A DNA stretch of 64,000 nt from Eonycteris spelaea (GCA_003508835.1 PUFA01000092.1:6367501-6431500); one strand, 5' to 3'. Positions 35,619-46,605 are shown, counted from the first letter of the stretch. Notes: generated from the letters alone by a model not told the origin. Made by a program: numbers and translations.

Positions 35619-36502
35619 AATAAAAAAAAGTTTAAAATTTTAAGAGGAAAACATGGATGAATATTTTTCAGACCTTACAGTAGAAAATGAATTCTTAAAC
35701 CATTACAAAAACACTTAAAAGAAATTAAATATTAAAATTTTGACATTATCTTTAAGTAAAGAACTCATACAAGTCAATAATAGAAGTACTAAAAGAAATG
35801 AAAAATGGGCAAAGACCTGAATAAGCATTTCACATAAAAGAAAACATGTATTGTTAAAAAGCATATGAAGTGAGGCTCAATCTAACTAGTAATCAGGGAA
35901 ATGTGAGAAAAAACAGGAAAGTCATTTGATATTCATTAAATGGGGAGAAACTAAGAGTTGACAATACCAAGTATGACAGATTGTAGATCAATGGTTTCTC
36001 ACACATTGCTGATAGGGCATAACTTGGAGCACTATGGAAAACAATTTCACATTAACTTAGGCAGCTGAATATTTGTACACTCGATTAACCAGAAATTTCA
36101 CTGCAAGGTATTTATTCAAGAGAAATTTAGCAAATGTATGTCAGAAAACACCTAGCAGCACTTTTAATGATAGAACAATCCATATGCCCATTGAGAAGAG
36201 TTTGAATAAACTGTAGCATAATTACAGAAATATTAAATATCAATAAAAATTAATGAACCAAGCTACATGTAACACACAGATAAATCTTATTATGATAATG
36301 ATGAGTGGAAGAAGCAGTCCCAAAAGATACATATATAAGGATACACTTTTTATAAAACTCAAAAAGAAGCAAAACTAAACAAAATAGTTTTTAGGATAAT
36401 AATGCATGCAATAATTATGGGTTCATATAATTTCATTATATTGGGTTCATATAATTTCATTATTGTTAATGAATACATAAAATTAAATAAATAAAAAAAA
36501 AC
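35619..36502 (+). mobile_element. Sense 3' segment of the twin-primed L1
   Basis: It starts at GAGGAAAACATGGATGAATA, the L1 position where the inverted segment ends. It runs through AAAAATGGGCAAAGACCTGA (35803), TCAGGGAAATGTGAGAAAAA (35895) and the ORF2 terminus into a short 3' UTR. It ends in an A-rich tail, AAATAAATAAAAAAAAAC, at about 36484-36501. The divergent arrangement of an earlier L1 segment in reverse followed by the later segment forward is the standard 5'-inversion product of L1 integration. Confidence 0.85.
36419..36463 (+). repeat. 21-bp exact direct repeat, 24-bp period
   Basis: GGGTTCATATAATTTCATTA(T) occurs at 36419-36439 and 36443-36463 inside the L1 tail region. A small tandem duplication. 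Confidence 0.95.
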
Positions 36503-38204
36503 AGTGGCCATGAATAAGCAATGTCATGAACCAAAGATTATGATTAGTTCTATTTGGTGCCTAAGGTGAAAAATAAATGATAATAATTACAACAAAAACA
36601 ACAGACACACAAAATTAATTCTATGTGCAAGTTCCCCCCTGCCAAACTAGTGGGAAATTTAAACTCAAATATTTAGAGGAGTCCCCTACCCAGTGCCCTG
36701 CAAAGGTGCTGGGGTCTTATCAAGGACAAAAGCATTAGGAAGATCCCTCCACTCTTACAGCCACTGTGGTCATCACTGAGATTCCCATTTTCCAAGCTAG
36801 CTCCATATTGTTTTAAATCTCTATATCATGCTTTGTAGTCTATAAGCAATTCTTCTTTCACCCTGTAACACAATCCTTCCTAGAAGCAAGGAAGTACCAA
36901 GGTTTTAACTACCTTCCAGGAATTACACAAGAGAAGAAAAAATATATATAGAGAAAAATAACATTAATATCTCAAAAAATTGCCCCAGATATTACTAAAA
37001 ATAAAAGGTATTCTCTACTATATTTACTCACCTGTGAGACAAACTTTAATAAGGTTACCCTTCTTTCTCCCATTGCATATTTTCCAGGTCAGGTTTATTG
37101 CATCCTTCTGAATAAATTAAGAAAATACCTACTTGCTATACCACTAAACATTTGCTTTTGCCTCTAAACCCAACCTTTGGTTGATTGAACTTGAGAAAAA
37201 ATTTAATTACAATTTTACATGTGACCCTGTTTACTTCCAGAACCAGAAGTTGTTTCAATAAATGAGAAAATGATTAAAGGCATTGAAAACAAATTAAGAA
37301 CACTGTCATATCAAGTGGAAATGGGCCCTTTGGCAAATTGTTTTTATTGCTTTTTTTCCTATTTATCTGAACATGGAGTTTAGTAGCATATTGCCAAATG
37401 AAGCAGCTGAGTCTAGTTTAAGTTTATTACTAATATTATCATTCATTAATAATAAATTTATGTCAAATAAGCATTTCATAATATTTGCATGATCCAAACT
37501 GTGACCTACATTACAGCTATTTAATGAAGGATGATCTTGGGTCAACTTGCTAAAAATCAACACAGTGCTTGCCCTTATAACAAAAACTTCATTCTCTTAC
37601 CCTGACATGTTTTTCTTACATCGATTAATGAGTTCTTCTATTTTTGTCTTTTCCATGTTTAACTTGCAAAGAGAAAAAAACATCTAAGTTGATACATCAG
37701 AGTGTCAGGTAAAGAAGAGCTGTTGAGTAGAGAGACAGGGGTTTTAAGCAGAGGATTAAATTTGCAGAGCAGCTGTGGAAAGATGATGGTATAACCTATA
37801 AAAACAGAAGAACTCTCCTACTGAGGAAGTGGGAGAGAGAATAGGGAGATGACTGCTTTCCAGGATACAATCATATACAAAATATTCTTTCATTTACCCA
37901 AGTGTAGGATACATCAATTTCCTAGCTCAGAACAGAACATTAATAATAAATAGATTTTATTCTGCCTTCAACATAGATAACTTCCCCCTTTTATTATTGA
38001 ATCTCTCAAGCTGACAAAAGAAAACTAGAGAGTAAATGTGAATCAAAAATATGTTTCTTGGATTAAAGCTACTCGTAAATATTTGAAGAAACATTATAAA
38101 CCTTTAAATAAACATAAGCACATAGAATATGGTTTTTAGAATATGGGCAACTACAATTTTTCATAAGTGTGAAAAATTAACAAAAAATAGGATTGGCCTA
38201 TGTG
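36503..38204. other. Unassigned, 1.7 kb
   Basis: A GC-richer patch at 36680-36790 (CCCAGTGCCCTGCAAAGGTG) carries no frame. No family recognised. Confidence 0.5.
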
Positions 38205-38268
38205 AAGATATATTGTAATATATTATATTAATTATATATACACATACATCTATATATGTATATATAGA
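38205..38268 (+). repeat. AT-rich microsatellite-like tract
   Basis: Alternating TA with CA interruptions (TATATATACACATACATC, TATATATGTATATATAG). Confidence 0.85.
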
Positions 38269-38291
38269 GAAAGATATTTAGTGTCAGTCTT

Positions 38292-38323
38292 CATATTTAT
38301 AGGATTACATATTTATAGGATTA
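38292..38323 (+). repeat. 16-bp perfect tandem duplication
   Basis: CATATTTATAGGATTA twice in direct succession. Confidence 0.97.
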
Positions 38324-38379
38324 CTGACTTTTTACGACATTTTCAATGATGTTTAAGTACTTGGAATAATTAAAAAGGA

Positions 38380-40058
38380 AGACTAACTCATCCTTACAAT
38401 TGACCAAGACTATATCTCAAGTTGTTTCAAGCTCATGCATACCCAAGCCCCTCCTTCTTTTAGAAGTAACAGATCACTTTTCAATCTATCAATACAAACT
38501 TATGGTTTTATTTCTTCCTTATGTTCACCAACAAGCATGTGAGATACCTGAGAATTTGCCTCACTTGTCATGTATCTCATAAACATAAGAAAGGCTTATA
38601 GAGCTCTAAGTGTTCCTGGTCGATCTGTGCCTTTCCCAGCTTCAACACTGCCTGTCTCACCAGCACAAATCCTGAGAAATACTAATCCTAAAGAAGTAAT
38701 CCTGAGAAGTTATACACACTTTATCTTTAAAAAAGCATTTGAAGGAAACCCATCATGCCTCACAATTTGTTTACCCCAGGCATCACTAGAAATCCAAAAT
38801 TCTCATATCATCCTTCATTATTCCACCTATCCTTTCATATAGCTCTAACTATTCCCTAGCACCCAAATTCTTTGACTTCCCAAAATTTTGCATTGTACTG
38901 TTTGAAACTCATTCTTCTAACTCTTCTCTAGATCTTATAACTCTTCTCTAGATCTTATAACTCTTCTCTAGATCTTAATTTCAACTTTTTCATGTAACAG
39001 AAATTTAGCTATTCTTTGGATATGCTGCCTCCTCTGTAGTCCTAAGTGGCTGCTTTTTTCTTTCATATCCCATGTGGAACCACAGGCCTGGAGATAAAAT
39101 TGATATCTCTGATCCTCACTGAAGCTTCTGCAAAAGATTTTTTTCTTTCATTTTTCCATAAATACCTCAGATCTTTGAAGCACAGCCCATCAGACTGTAC
39201 ACTGAGGTACCATTCTACAATGGTTTACATGGTGAAGCTAAAGTCACCATCAATTTGGATCTCTTTTTCATTTGTTATCCACTCCACCTTACCTCTGTCA
39301 TTCTTAGTAAGATCAGTGTTCATGCTGTTATCCATTCAACATTCATTGACATTCTTATTTCTAACAATTTATTTTTTCCTTTCCACTTTAGAATCCAATT
39401 CCAAAGTTACATCTTAGAAATTTCGATTAACGATTACTCACTGCATCACTTCCAAAACTTTCAAACAGCCCACCCTCTACCAGCTTCTATCTTTCCAGAT
39501 CATGTACTTAGTATCCCAACCCCAAAGATGTTGAATCCACTGGCACAATTTTAAAAATTCCCTTATTCCCTTTATAGTCTCACTTTTCTCAGCTTGGATT
39601 CCATAAAACATCACTGTAATCATTCCACTGCATATACTCTCAACTATCTTCCCCTCATCTCTTTTGCTAACATTCTTGCCAGAAAAACAGAAAAAAAAAT
39701 CTCATGCTAATTAAATCCAACTCCATACTAGTTCTACATCTGCTCTCTAACAAATAAATTTGGCAGCAGCAAAATATACAATTATTACTAAAATACTTTT
39801 CAATTCATGATCCAGATCTCAAAGTATATTCTCATGTGCCCAAGAAATATTGCTACATTTCCCTTGTGTGACTGCTCCCTCTCTTCTCAAAAGAACTCTT
39901 CTACAAATTCTTTCTCTAGCATCTATATGTACAGTGTCAAGTGATTATCTCAATTCTCATTCTTTGAGAAAATGGAAGCCATCAGATGAGAGTACCTCAA
40001 AATCACATTGCAAAATTACCAGCACCTCTTCTTGATATTGGTGAAATACACCAAGCCT
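38380..40058 (+). other. Pyrimidine-rich strand-asymmetric tract
   Basis: For about 1.7 kb the plus strand is visibly rich in C and T and poor in G. Plus-strand frames stay open longer than expected (38570-38842, 39046-39417, 39255-39554; up to 123 codons). Their products show no known domain, and overlapping frames are open in two phases, which argues for base composition and not coding. It runs into a plus-strand L2 end and may be an old LINE relic. Confidence 0.5.
38919..38977 (+). repeat. 20-bp minisatellite, three perfect copies
   Basis: AACTCTTCTCTAGATCTTAT is repeated three times head to tail at 38919, 38939 and 38959; the last copy differs only in its final base. Confidence 0.98.
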
Positions 40059-40397
40059 ATTTCTGCCTCTGGGCCTTCTACTTAAAAAAGCTCTTTTATC
40101 AAATTTTCACTGTAACTTGCTCCTAAAGTAATTTAAGCTTCTGTCTAATTATTACTTTTCTCAAAGTGATGCTCCTGGACTATTCCATTGAAAATGCACA
40201 ATTTGTTACTCTCTATTCCTAAAGAGCATTATTTCCTGCATAGACTTTATTACCATATAAAACTATATTGTCTATTTGTGTACTTGTTTCTGTCTTCTCT
40301 TCTAGAATGAAAAGCAGATTTGTTATTAATTTCTGAAGTGCCAGACACATGCCTGACATGTTGTTGCCAAAATACCTTTTGAATAATTAATTAAAAT
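40059..40397 (+). mobile_element. L2 3' region
   Basis: ATTTCTGCCTCTGGGCCTTC, ATTTCCTGCATAGACTTTAT, TATTGTCTATTTGTGTACTT, CTTCTCTTCTAGAATGAAAA, AAGTGCCAGACACATGCCTG and AATACCTTTTGAATAATTAA follow the L2 3' end in order. Confidence 0.8.
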
Positions 40398-40429
40398 CAT
40401 ATCATAAAAATGTATGGAATGAAGTCTCA

Positions 40430-41853
40430 AACTCTCTAGACTAAAAAATACAACTCTAATGAGCATCTTGAATAAAATAAGCATCTGAATAAATTGAGAG
40501 AATATACCATCTTCATGGATCAGAAGATTCTATATTGTTAAGATATTGTTTCTCCCCAAACTGATGTATAGATTCAGCAAAGCCCAATCACAACCATGCA
40601 AACTTGATTTTAACCAAGAAATAGACAAGCTAATTTTAAAATTATGTGAAAATATAAAAGACATATAATAGCAAAATAACCTTGAAAAAAGAATAAAGTT
40701 GGAGTACTTATACTACCTAATTTCAAGTATTGTTATAAGGCTACATTAATCAAGGCAGGGTGGTATCGATATAGGGTTAGAAAATTAAATCAACAAAATA
40801 GAGTCTAGAAAGTGACAAACACATATACAATCAATTATTTTTCAACATAGTCATTAATATAATTCAATAAATAAAGAAAATTCTTTTCAATTATGGTGCT
40901 GGAACACTGGTTGGAAAGAAAGAAACACCCCTGTCTCACAGTGTACACAACATTGAACCTAAATTGGATCACAGACCTAAAATATAAACTGTGAAGCTTC
41001 TAAAAGAAAACATAGGAGAGTATCTTCATAGTCTTAGGGTAAGATAAATTTCTTAGGACACCAAAAACACTGATCATAAAAAATTAATAAATTGGACTTC
41101 ATTGAAATAAAACTTCTCTACTCATCAAAGATGTATTAATAAAACAAATAGGTGAGATACATTCTAGGGGAATATATCACAAAACCTAGAGATGAAAATC
41201 AAGTGATATCAGAATATATAAATAACTCCTACAAATCAATAACAAAAAGACAAACAATCCAATTATAAAATGGGGAAAATATCTGCACAGATACTTCTGA
41301 AAGTAAGAATATAAATGGCCAATAAGCACACAGAAAAGTGCTCGGCATCATTACTCATCAAGAAAATGCAAATTAAAAGAACAATAATATATCACTATAC
41401 ATCCACTAAAATGGGTAACATTTTAAAAACTGACAATACTAAATGTAGTAAAGGATGTAGAGAAACAAGACCTCTCACACACTGCTGGTAGAACTATAAA
41501 GTTGTGCAATGGCTTTGGAAAAAGATTCGGCAATTAAACATATAATTATCACATGGCCCTGTAATTCCACTTCTGAGCATTTACCCAAGAGATATGAAAA
41601 CATACATCCACACAAAACTTGCACATGAGTGTTTACAGTAATATACAAAGTAATATACAAAAACTGGAAACAGAAATATCCTTCAACATCAGAAAAGATA
41701 AACGAATAGTGGTATATTCATTTAATGAAATTTTACTCTGCAATAAGAAGGAATGAACTACTGATATATGCAATGATAGATATCTAAAAAGAATAGTTGA
41801 GTTAAAGAAGTCAAATTTTAAAAGTATGTAATAGGAGTCAATGTATATAAATG
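40430..41853 (+). mobile_element. L1 ORF2 C-terminal half, left part
   Basis: Landmarks: GAATATACCATCTTCATGGA (40500), CTCCCCAAACTGATGTATAG, GGAGTACTTATACTACCTAA, TGGTGCTGGAACACTGGTTG (40894), CTCCTACAAATCAATAACAA (41227), CTCACACACTGCTGGTAG (41474) and CTGCAATAAGAAGGAATGAA (41739). All frames are riddled with stops. The element continues at 42363 after an LTR insertion. Confidence 0.9.
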
Positions 41854-42362
41854 TTCTAGTTATCTAGTATTGTATAACGGACCATCTCAAAACCTAATGG
41901 TTTAAAGAAAAAGAATTAGGTGTTTTCCATTCAAATCTTCGATTTGGGCAGAGATTAGTGGGAATGACATCTCATCCCCATACAACGTTAGTTGGGCAGC
42001 TCCACTGGGACCTAAGATAGCTCACTCACATGGCTGTCATACTGGTGTTGGATATGGACCAGAAATTCAGCCACAGCTGTTGGCTGATGGCCTCAGTTTC
42101 TTTCCACATGGATCTCTCTATGGGTTACTTGTACTTTCTCAAAGCATGCCAGATGGGTTAGCAGAGTGAGAATCCCAAGATTCAGGAAGTTAAAGCTTCC
42201 AGTCTTTTACAAAATGGGCCTAAAAGTTGGCATAGCATAACTTCACCACATTCTATTAAACTCTTTCAGAATCCTCTTATATGCAAAGGAACATAGATCC
42301 CACCACTTGATGAAAAGAATGTCATAGAATGTGGCCATCTTTAATCTACCAGATTATGCAGT
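41854..42362 (-). mobile_element. MLT1-like MaLR LTR inserted in L1
   Basis: On the plus strand it starts TTCTAGTTATCTAGTATTGT, then ATGGTTTAAAG, GATAGCTCACTCACATGGCT, TGGCTGATGGCCTCAGTTTC and ATGTGGCCATCTTTAATCTA. Reversed, this is an LTR of MLT1-like layout, ending in the 'aagccactaagttttg ... agataactg' motif. It splits L1 at 41853/42363. Confidence 0.75.
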
Positions 42363-42620
42363 AGTAGAATCCAGAAAGCTAATTGAAATTAATAGGAATA
42401 AGAACAGTGTTTGCTTTGGGGTGGAGGAAGAGCAGAGATTGACTGGCAAAGCACAGAAAGGAAATTTGTTGAGTGGTAAAAATGTTCTATATGTTGATTA
42501 GAGTGGTAGTTACAAAGATGTATAAAAATGTCAAAATTCATCAAATTATAACACGAGATCTATATATTTCACCATGTGCAAGTTAGACCTCCACTTAAAA
42601 AATAACTTTATTTAAATTAT
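42363..42620 (+). mobile_element. L1 3' UTR, right part of split L1
   Basis: AAAATGTTCTATATGTTGAT, GGTAGTTACAAAGATGTATA, AATTCATCAAATTATAACAC and GTGCAAGTTAGACCTCCACT are the conserved L1 3' UTR end, in frame with the piece left of the LTR. Confidence 0.85.
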
Positions 42621-42979
42621 TTGAATGAAGATTCCTTCTAAGCAACATATTCAGAGTAGCTGAAGTTTAGGCATCAGCTTATTGTACTCTGAGTTCTGCT
42701 AAGAAACACTATCTTCCTGTTGTTTTTTAAATTACTCTAGAAAAAGAAATCTTAAAATATTGTCCCTTAAATCCTGTTTAAGGCCATTTTTAGGTCAAAC
42801 AAGCTCACCGCTAAAAAAATAAAATGTTAAAATGATATATACATAAATATAAATGTATAGTGTATACACACATAACCAATATTTGATATTCTGGACTTGG
42901 AGTCCTTGATGAGCTTTAGGCAATATGAATTACTCAAGGGATTCTTAAATCACAAAAGAACTGCTGGACTGTTAAGTAT
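42621..42979. other. Unassigned sequence
   Basis: AT-rich; ATAAATATAAATGTATAGTG near 42843 is low complexity. No element recognised. Confidence 0.5.
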
Positions 42980-43452
42980 ACAATAGTCCCCACCTTATCC
43001 ATGGTTTCACTTTCCATGGTTTCAGTTATCTGTGGTCAACTGTAGTCAAAAAATATTAAACAGAAAATTACAGAAATAAACAGCTGATAAATTTTAAATT
43101 GTGCACCACTCAGAGTAGAGGGGTAAAGTCTCTTACCTTCCCACGTCATTCTGCCTGACAGAGGAATCATCCCTAGGTCCAGTGTATCCACACTGTCTAT
43201 GCTACCTACCCATTAGTTACTCAGTAGCCATCTTGGTTAACGGATCAGTTATCAGAGACCTCATTCACAACACAACTTTTATTACAGTATATTGTTATAA
43301 TTTTTATTTTATTATTATTGTTGTTAATCTCTTACTGTGCCTAATTTATAAATTAAGCTTTATATGAAAATTGATAGTATATACAGGTTTGGTACTATCT
43401 GCAGTTTCAGAGATCCACTGGGGGTCTTAGAATGTATCTCCCATGGATTAAC
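42980..43452 (+). mobile_element. Tigger-family (TcMar) non-autonomous DNA transposon
   Basis: CAATAGTCCCCACCTTATCC, CATGGTTTCAGTTATCTGTG, TCAGAGACC, AGTATATTGTTATAATTTTT, GTGCCTAATTTATAAATTAA and AGATCCACTGGGGGTCTTAG are the ends and core of a Tigger-related element, with the characteristic 'ccgcggtttc' inverted ends decayed to CATGGTTTC. No transposase frame remains. Confidence 0.85.
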
Positions 43453-43487
43453 TTTGTGTCTCTCCTAAAAGAAATGTGAGAAATATG

Positions 43488-43612
43488 AGTGTGCCCATTT
43501 TATTTTAGGAAACAAGACTCAGGTTAAGTAGATAGCTCAGGACTATACACCAATAGGAACAGATCCTAGATAAGAACTGAAGTGTTAAGGCTTCCACTCC
43601 AGACTCATACTT
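43488..43612 (-). mobile_element. MIR fragment (antisense)
   Basis: CCCATTTTATTTTAGGAAAC, AAGACTCAGGTTAAGTAGAT and GCTTCCACTCCAGACTCATA follow reverse MIR. Confidence 0.65.
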
Positions 43613-43670
43613 TCTGAGAATATGAACTTGGTAATATCAAAACTGTAATGTTTGAAAAATAAACAGAAAG

Positions 43671-43700
43671 AAATAGCTCTCCCTGTGGGGAGAGTTATTT
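43671..43700. other. Compact 13-bp stem, 4-base loop hairpin
   Basis: AAATAGCTCTCCC, TGTG, GGGAGAGTTATTT. Twelve of 13 positions are Watson-Crick, and the remaining pair is G-T (a wobble in a plus-strand RNA). It is not followed by a T-run and lies in no recognised repeat. Confidence 0.95.
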
Positions 43701-43829
43701 AGATACCTCTTGGCTGCAGCCTCCCACCCTTAATCACCCTGGCATTAGTCTTCATCAGAGCTCATCAGAGCCTTATTGCCTATCTTCACTTCAGAGATTG
43801 CCCACGACAGTTACACAGGACTGTGGGTC

Positions 43830-43878
43830 AACACACACACACACACACACAGAGACACACACTCACACACACTCCCCT
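43830..43878 (+). repeat. (CA)n microsatellite, interrupted
   Basis: About ten CA units, then AGAGACACACACTCACACACACTC-like variants. Confidence 0.95.
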
Positions 43879-44859
43879 CTGCTCACTTCAACAGGATTTT
43901 GATTAGTTCAGATTTTTAAAAATCTCAGAAGCTTTCTTTTTGTTTTAGAACACGGTATCATTTTTGTTGCTTACAGCCTCCGCCAAGCAGAGAGCAGAGT
44001 TCAATGTTTTCAGTATTACAATGCACTGGGGGAAGGAAGCCTGTTCTTACCAGTATGCAAACTCTCATTCTTTCCCTTGTCCGGTAAACAAATTAATCTA
44101 ATCATGAAAGGACTGCTAAGAAGAGGGGGAGACAGAGAGAGAGAAAGTGGGGATAGAGAAAAACAAAGTTTAAGAAAGGGAAAGCCAAGAATAAAGACTC
44201 CAAACAGAGATTTCCATGGAAGAAGAAAGAATGTTTCCCAATTTAAAGGACACTTCTTTGGGTGGGGCGGGGCAGGGGGATGGAGTGGAGGGGCGGTGGG
44301 GACTACTTCTGGATGCAAAATAAGCCTCCTACTGTTAGACTATTTAACTCTCTCCAATCTCCAGGGGTCTCATCCAAATTAATTTTATTCCTTTGTCAGA
44401 GTCTTTCCCTCTTTAGTTACCCATCTCCATCTGTCCCCTTTGAGAGATCACTGGGCACTTTAGCTCAATATCCTTTCCTGCTGCCTTGGGCTTTCAAGAC
44501 CAATCTCTCAGAAGCAGCTCGTCCAGGGACTTAGGAGTGAGAAGTAATTGGCAAGGACCATCTTCAACTACCGAGAAAACCCCAAACAAATGAAAAATGC
44601 CAAGCTAGTTTTAAATAAAAAGCTATTCTTGTAATTGTTAATTCCACAATTACCATGTTATGTAGCACTGTCAGTGAATCTCTCCACTTATGTTTTTCTC
44701 AAGAAAATCTGCTTTTAAGGAAGCACTTACACATGTCAAATAATTTAGTAAACAAAATCTGTATGAAATGCAAACCAGTCATTTAGTTAGCACGCCCAAA
44801 ACAACAGAACTGTCTACAGTTTTAACTCCAGGCACAATTGAGATAATCTATTCAAGCTT
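43879..44859. other. Unassigned; purine-rich then G-rich segment
   Basis: 44110-44240 is purine-rich on the plus strand, with GAGA and GAAAG words. It leads into the G-quadruplex motif. Frames at 44016-44534 on both strands reflect this composition (Ser-Leu, Gly-rich) and are not genes. Confidence 0.5.
44260..44301 (+). promoter_or_regulatory. G-quadruplex motif with GC box
   Basis: GGGTGGGGCGGGGCAGGGGG (44260-44279) contains four G-runs with loops of 1, 1 and 2 bases. This is a canonical intramolecular G4 motif. TGGGGCGGGGC within it matches the SP1/KLF GC box. A further GGGG/GGGG pair lies at 44289-44301. No TATA box, CpG island or transcript evidence accompanies it. Confidence 0.65.
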
Positions 44860-44992
44860 TTCATTTTTAGGTGAGAAAGCTGAGGCACAAAGGGCCTGAA
44901 TGAATTTTCCTGTTGCACTATACAATTAGCTACTGGTGATGTCAAGAATAGAAGCCACATCTGAGTTCTGGTCCACTGATCTGTTCTCCTTG
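44860..44992 (-). mobile_element. MIR fragment (antisense)
   Basis: GTGAGAAAGCTGAGGCACAA, ATACAATTAGCTACTGGTGA and CTGAGTTCTGGTCCACTGAT fit reverse MIR. Confidence 0.7.
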
Positions 44993-45729
44993 TAAAACCT
45001 GAAGCCAGCTAAAGCCAGAAAGGGTTTGCATTTGAAACAATGTGAAGCAGTCTTATATTTATAATAAAGCCACAAGTATAAACATGTGACCTCTTTTTCA
45101 AACTCCAGTTCTCCTTCCCTTATACCACTCAGGTTGTGTATTAAGAAATGAAAGCTTTTCTTCACATAAATTTAGCAAACATTGAAAGGGAAATGTGCTG
45201 CCTCAGAAATCATATACAGTGTGTTTTATAGTCCAATTCTGTGTTCTGGGTTATCCATTCTTCTGATTTATCTTGATATTTTTCTCTTCCATTACTATGA
45301 ATAGCAGGTTGGCGAAATTTTTAAAATACCTATAACAATTTTTTACAGTTTCCCCAAAATAGCCAGTGGAATTTAATCATGGCCCCATGCATATCTTCAC
45401 CTAATTTTCTTCATCCCAGATTTGAAAACTGGCTAGCTATAACTCTATATAACCTTGCTTCTTCTACTTTGTTTACAGTGGACACCCCCTCTTCATTAGT
45501 TTTTCTTCTGCCAAATACTCCCTAAATGTGAGTTCTCCTCAAGTCTTTGCTATTAACACAGTCTGGACAACAAAAAAAATTTCATCTTCTTTCTTAGCTT
45601 TGCTCCTTTGAAAATAAACCATCATCCTTCCTGAAATTCAGTACTTCAAAATTACCCATGATTCCTTCTCTTGTGTAGACATATATAATTTAGTTACATG
45701 ATCTTAACACTCTGCTTTCCATTTAATTT
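44993..45729. other. Unassigned; possible L2-like patch
   Basis: 45480-45610 (CTTCTGCCAAATACTCCCTA, TGTGAGTTCTCCTCAAGTC) has an L2-like flavour but no decisive block. Confidence 0.35.
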
Positions 45730-45850
45730 CAATTTAAGTAAAATTTAACAAACATTTACTGCCCCTTACTTTATGTAAAGCACTGTACTAGGCTCTGTAT
45801 GCCATGAAAATTAGCAAGTTCTATTCCCTCTCCGAGGCAGTTACTTGGCA
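45730..45850 (+). mobile_element. Ancient mammalian repeat, 5' part
   Basis: TTTAACAAACATTTACTGCC, TAAAGCACTGTACTAGGCTC and CAAGTTCTATTCCCTCTCC echo the family at 14.7, 29.5 and 61.3 kb. Confidence 0.5.
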
Positions 45851-45894
45851 ACCGGGAATGTCCTCTCCCAAAAGGCACAGTGGAGTTGAAAAAG

Positions 45895-45995
45895 TGTCTA
45901 CAGAGGTTATTTTGAAGAGTAAATAAACTAATGTATGTAGCTCTCAGCACATACGTCCTTAGTACATATTGCCTGCTATGCTACTTTTAATGTTA
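45895..45995 (+). mobile_element. MIR 3' part (sense)
   Basis: GGTTATTTTGAAGAGTAAAT, ACTAATGTATGTAGCTCTCA, GCACATACGTCCTTAGTACA: the end of MIR. Confidence 0.55.
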
Positions 45996-46124
45996 TTGGC
46001 AAATTATTTATTTGATCCTCTCCAGTCCTAAAATGCAATGATGAAAATACATATAATACATAATAAATGTGCTTGGTGCAAGAGGAGCTCTAGAAAACAC
46101 CATTGTAAACTACTGATTAAACAT

Positions 46125-46605
46125 CGTCAATAATAAGACATACCAATATCATTTATCTCTTGATATGATACACTGAGAAGGATGTATCTTTGTGATATTC
46201 TTTCCCTAAATATATAACCTGACTCAGATCATGAGAAAACTTCCGATAAATCCATAAAAAGAAAACTTCTACAAAATGACTGTCCAGGCTCTGACAAAGG
46301 TCATAAAAAACAAAGACTGGGGAGATATCTCTATTAGAGAAAATTACAGCAGCATGCCAGATAAAGGACCAGATAAAGGAAATTAGTGGGACAATTACTG
46401 GAATTTCAGTAAAGTCAGTTGATTAGTTAATGTATTGTTTCAATGTTAATCTCCTGGCTCCAATCATTAGGCTATGGCTACTTATTATGGACAATTTAAG
46501 GAAGCTGGGTAAACAGTGAACAGAATTCTTTATACTATTTTTGCAATTTTGTTGCAAGCCTAAAATTATTTCAAAACAAAGGTTTTTGCTGAAAAAAAAA
46601 ACAGG
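46125..46605 (+). mobile_element. L1M 3' UTR end
   Basis: CTTGATATGATACACTGAGA, TCAGATCATGAGAAAACTTC, GGTCATAAAAAACAAAGACT, TGGGACAATTACTGGAATTT, TTGTTTCAATGTTAATCTCC and TACTATTTTTGCAATTTTGT, then an A-run at 46590-46600. This is the last 480 bases of an L1M-type 3' UTR. Confidence 0.85.

Noticed and set aside
39046..39554. Overlapping 123- and 99-codon plus-strand frames as a possible gene
   Set aside because: Two phases are open at once in C/T-rich sequence, with no domain, promoter or polyadenylation context; composition explains it.
44016..44534. Proline- and glycine-rich frames on opposite strands
   Set aside because: They mirror the G-rich and purine-rich composition and are not conserved coding sequence.
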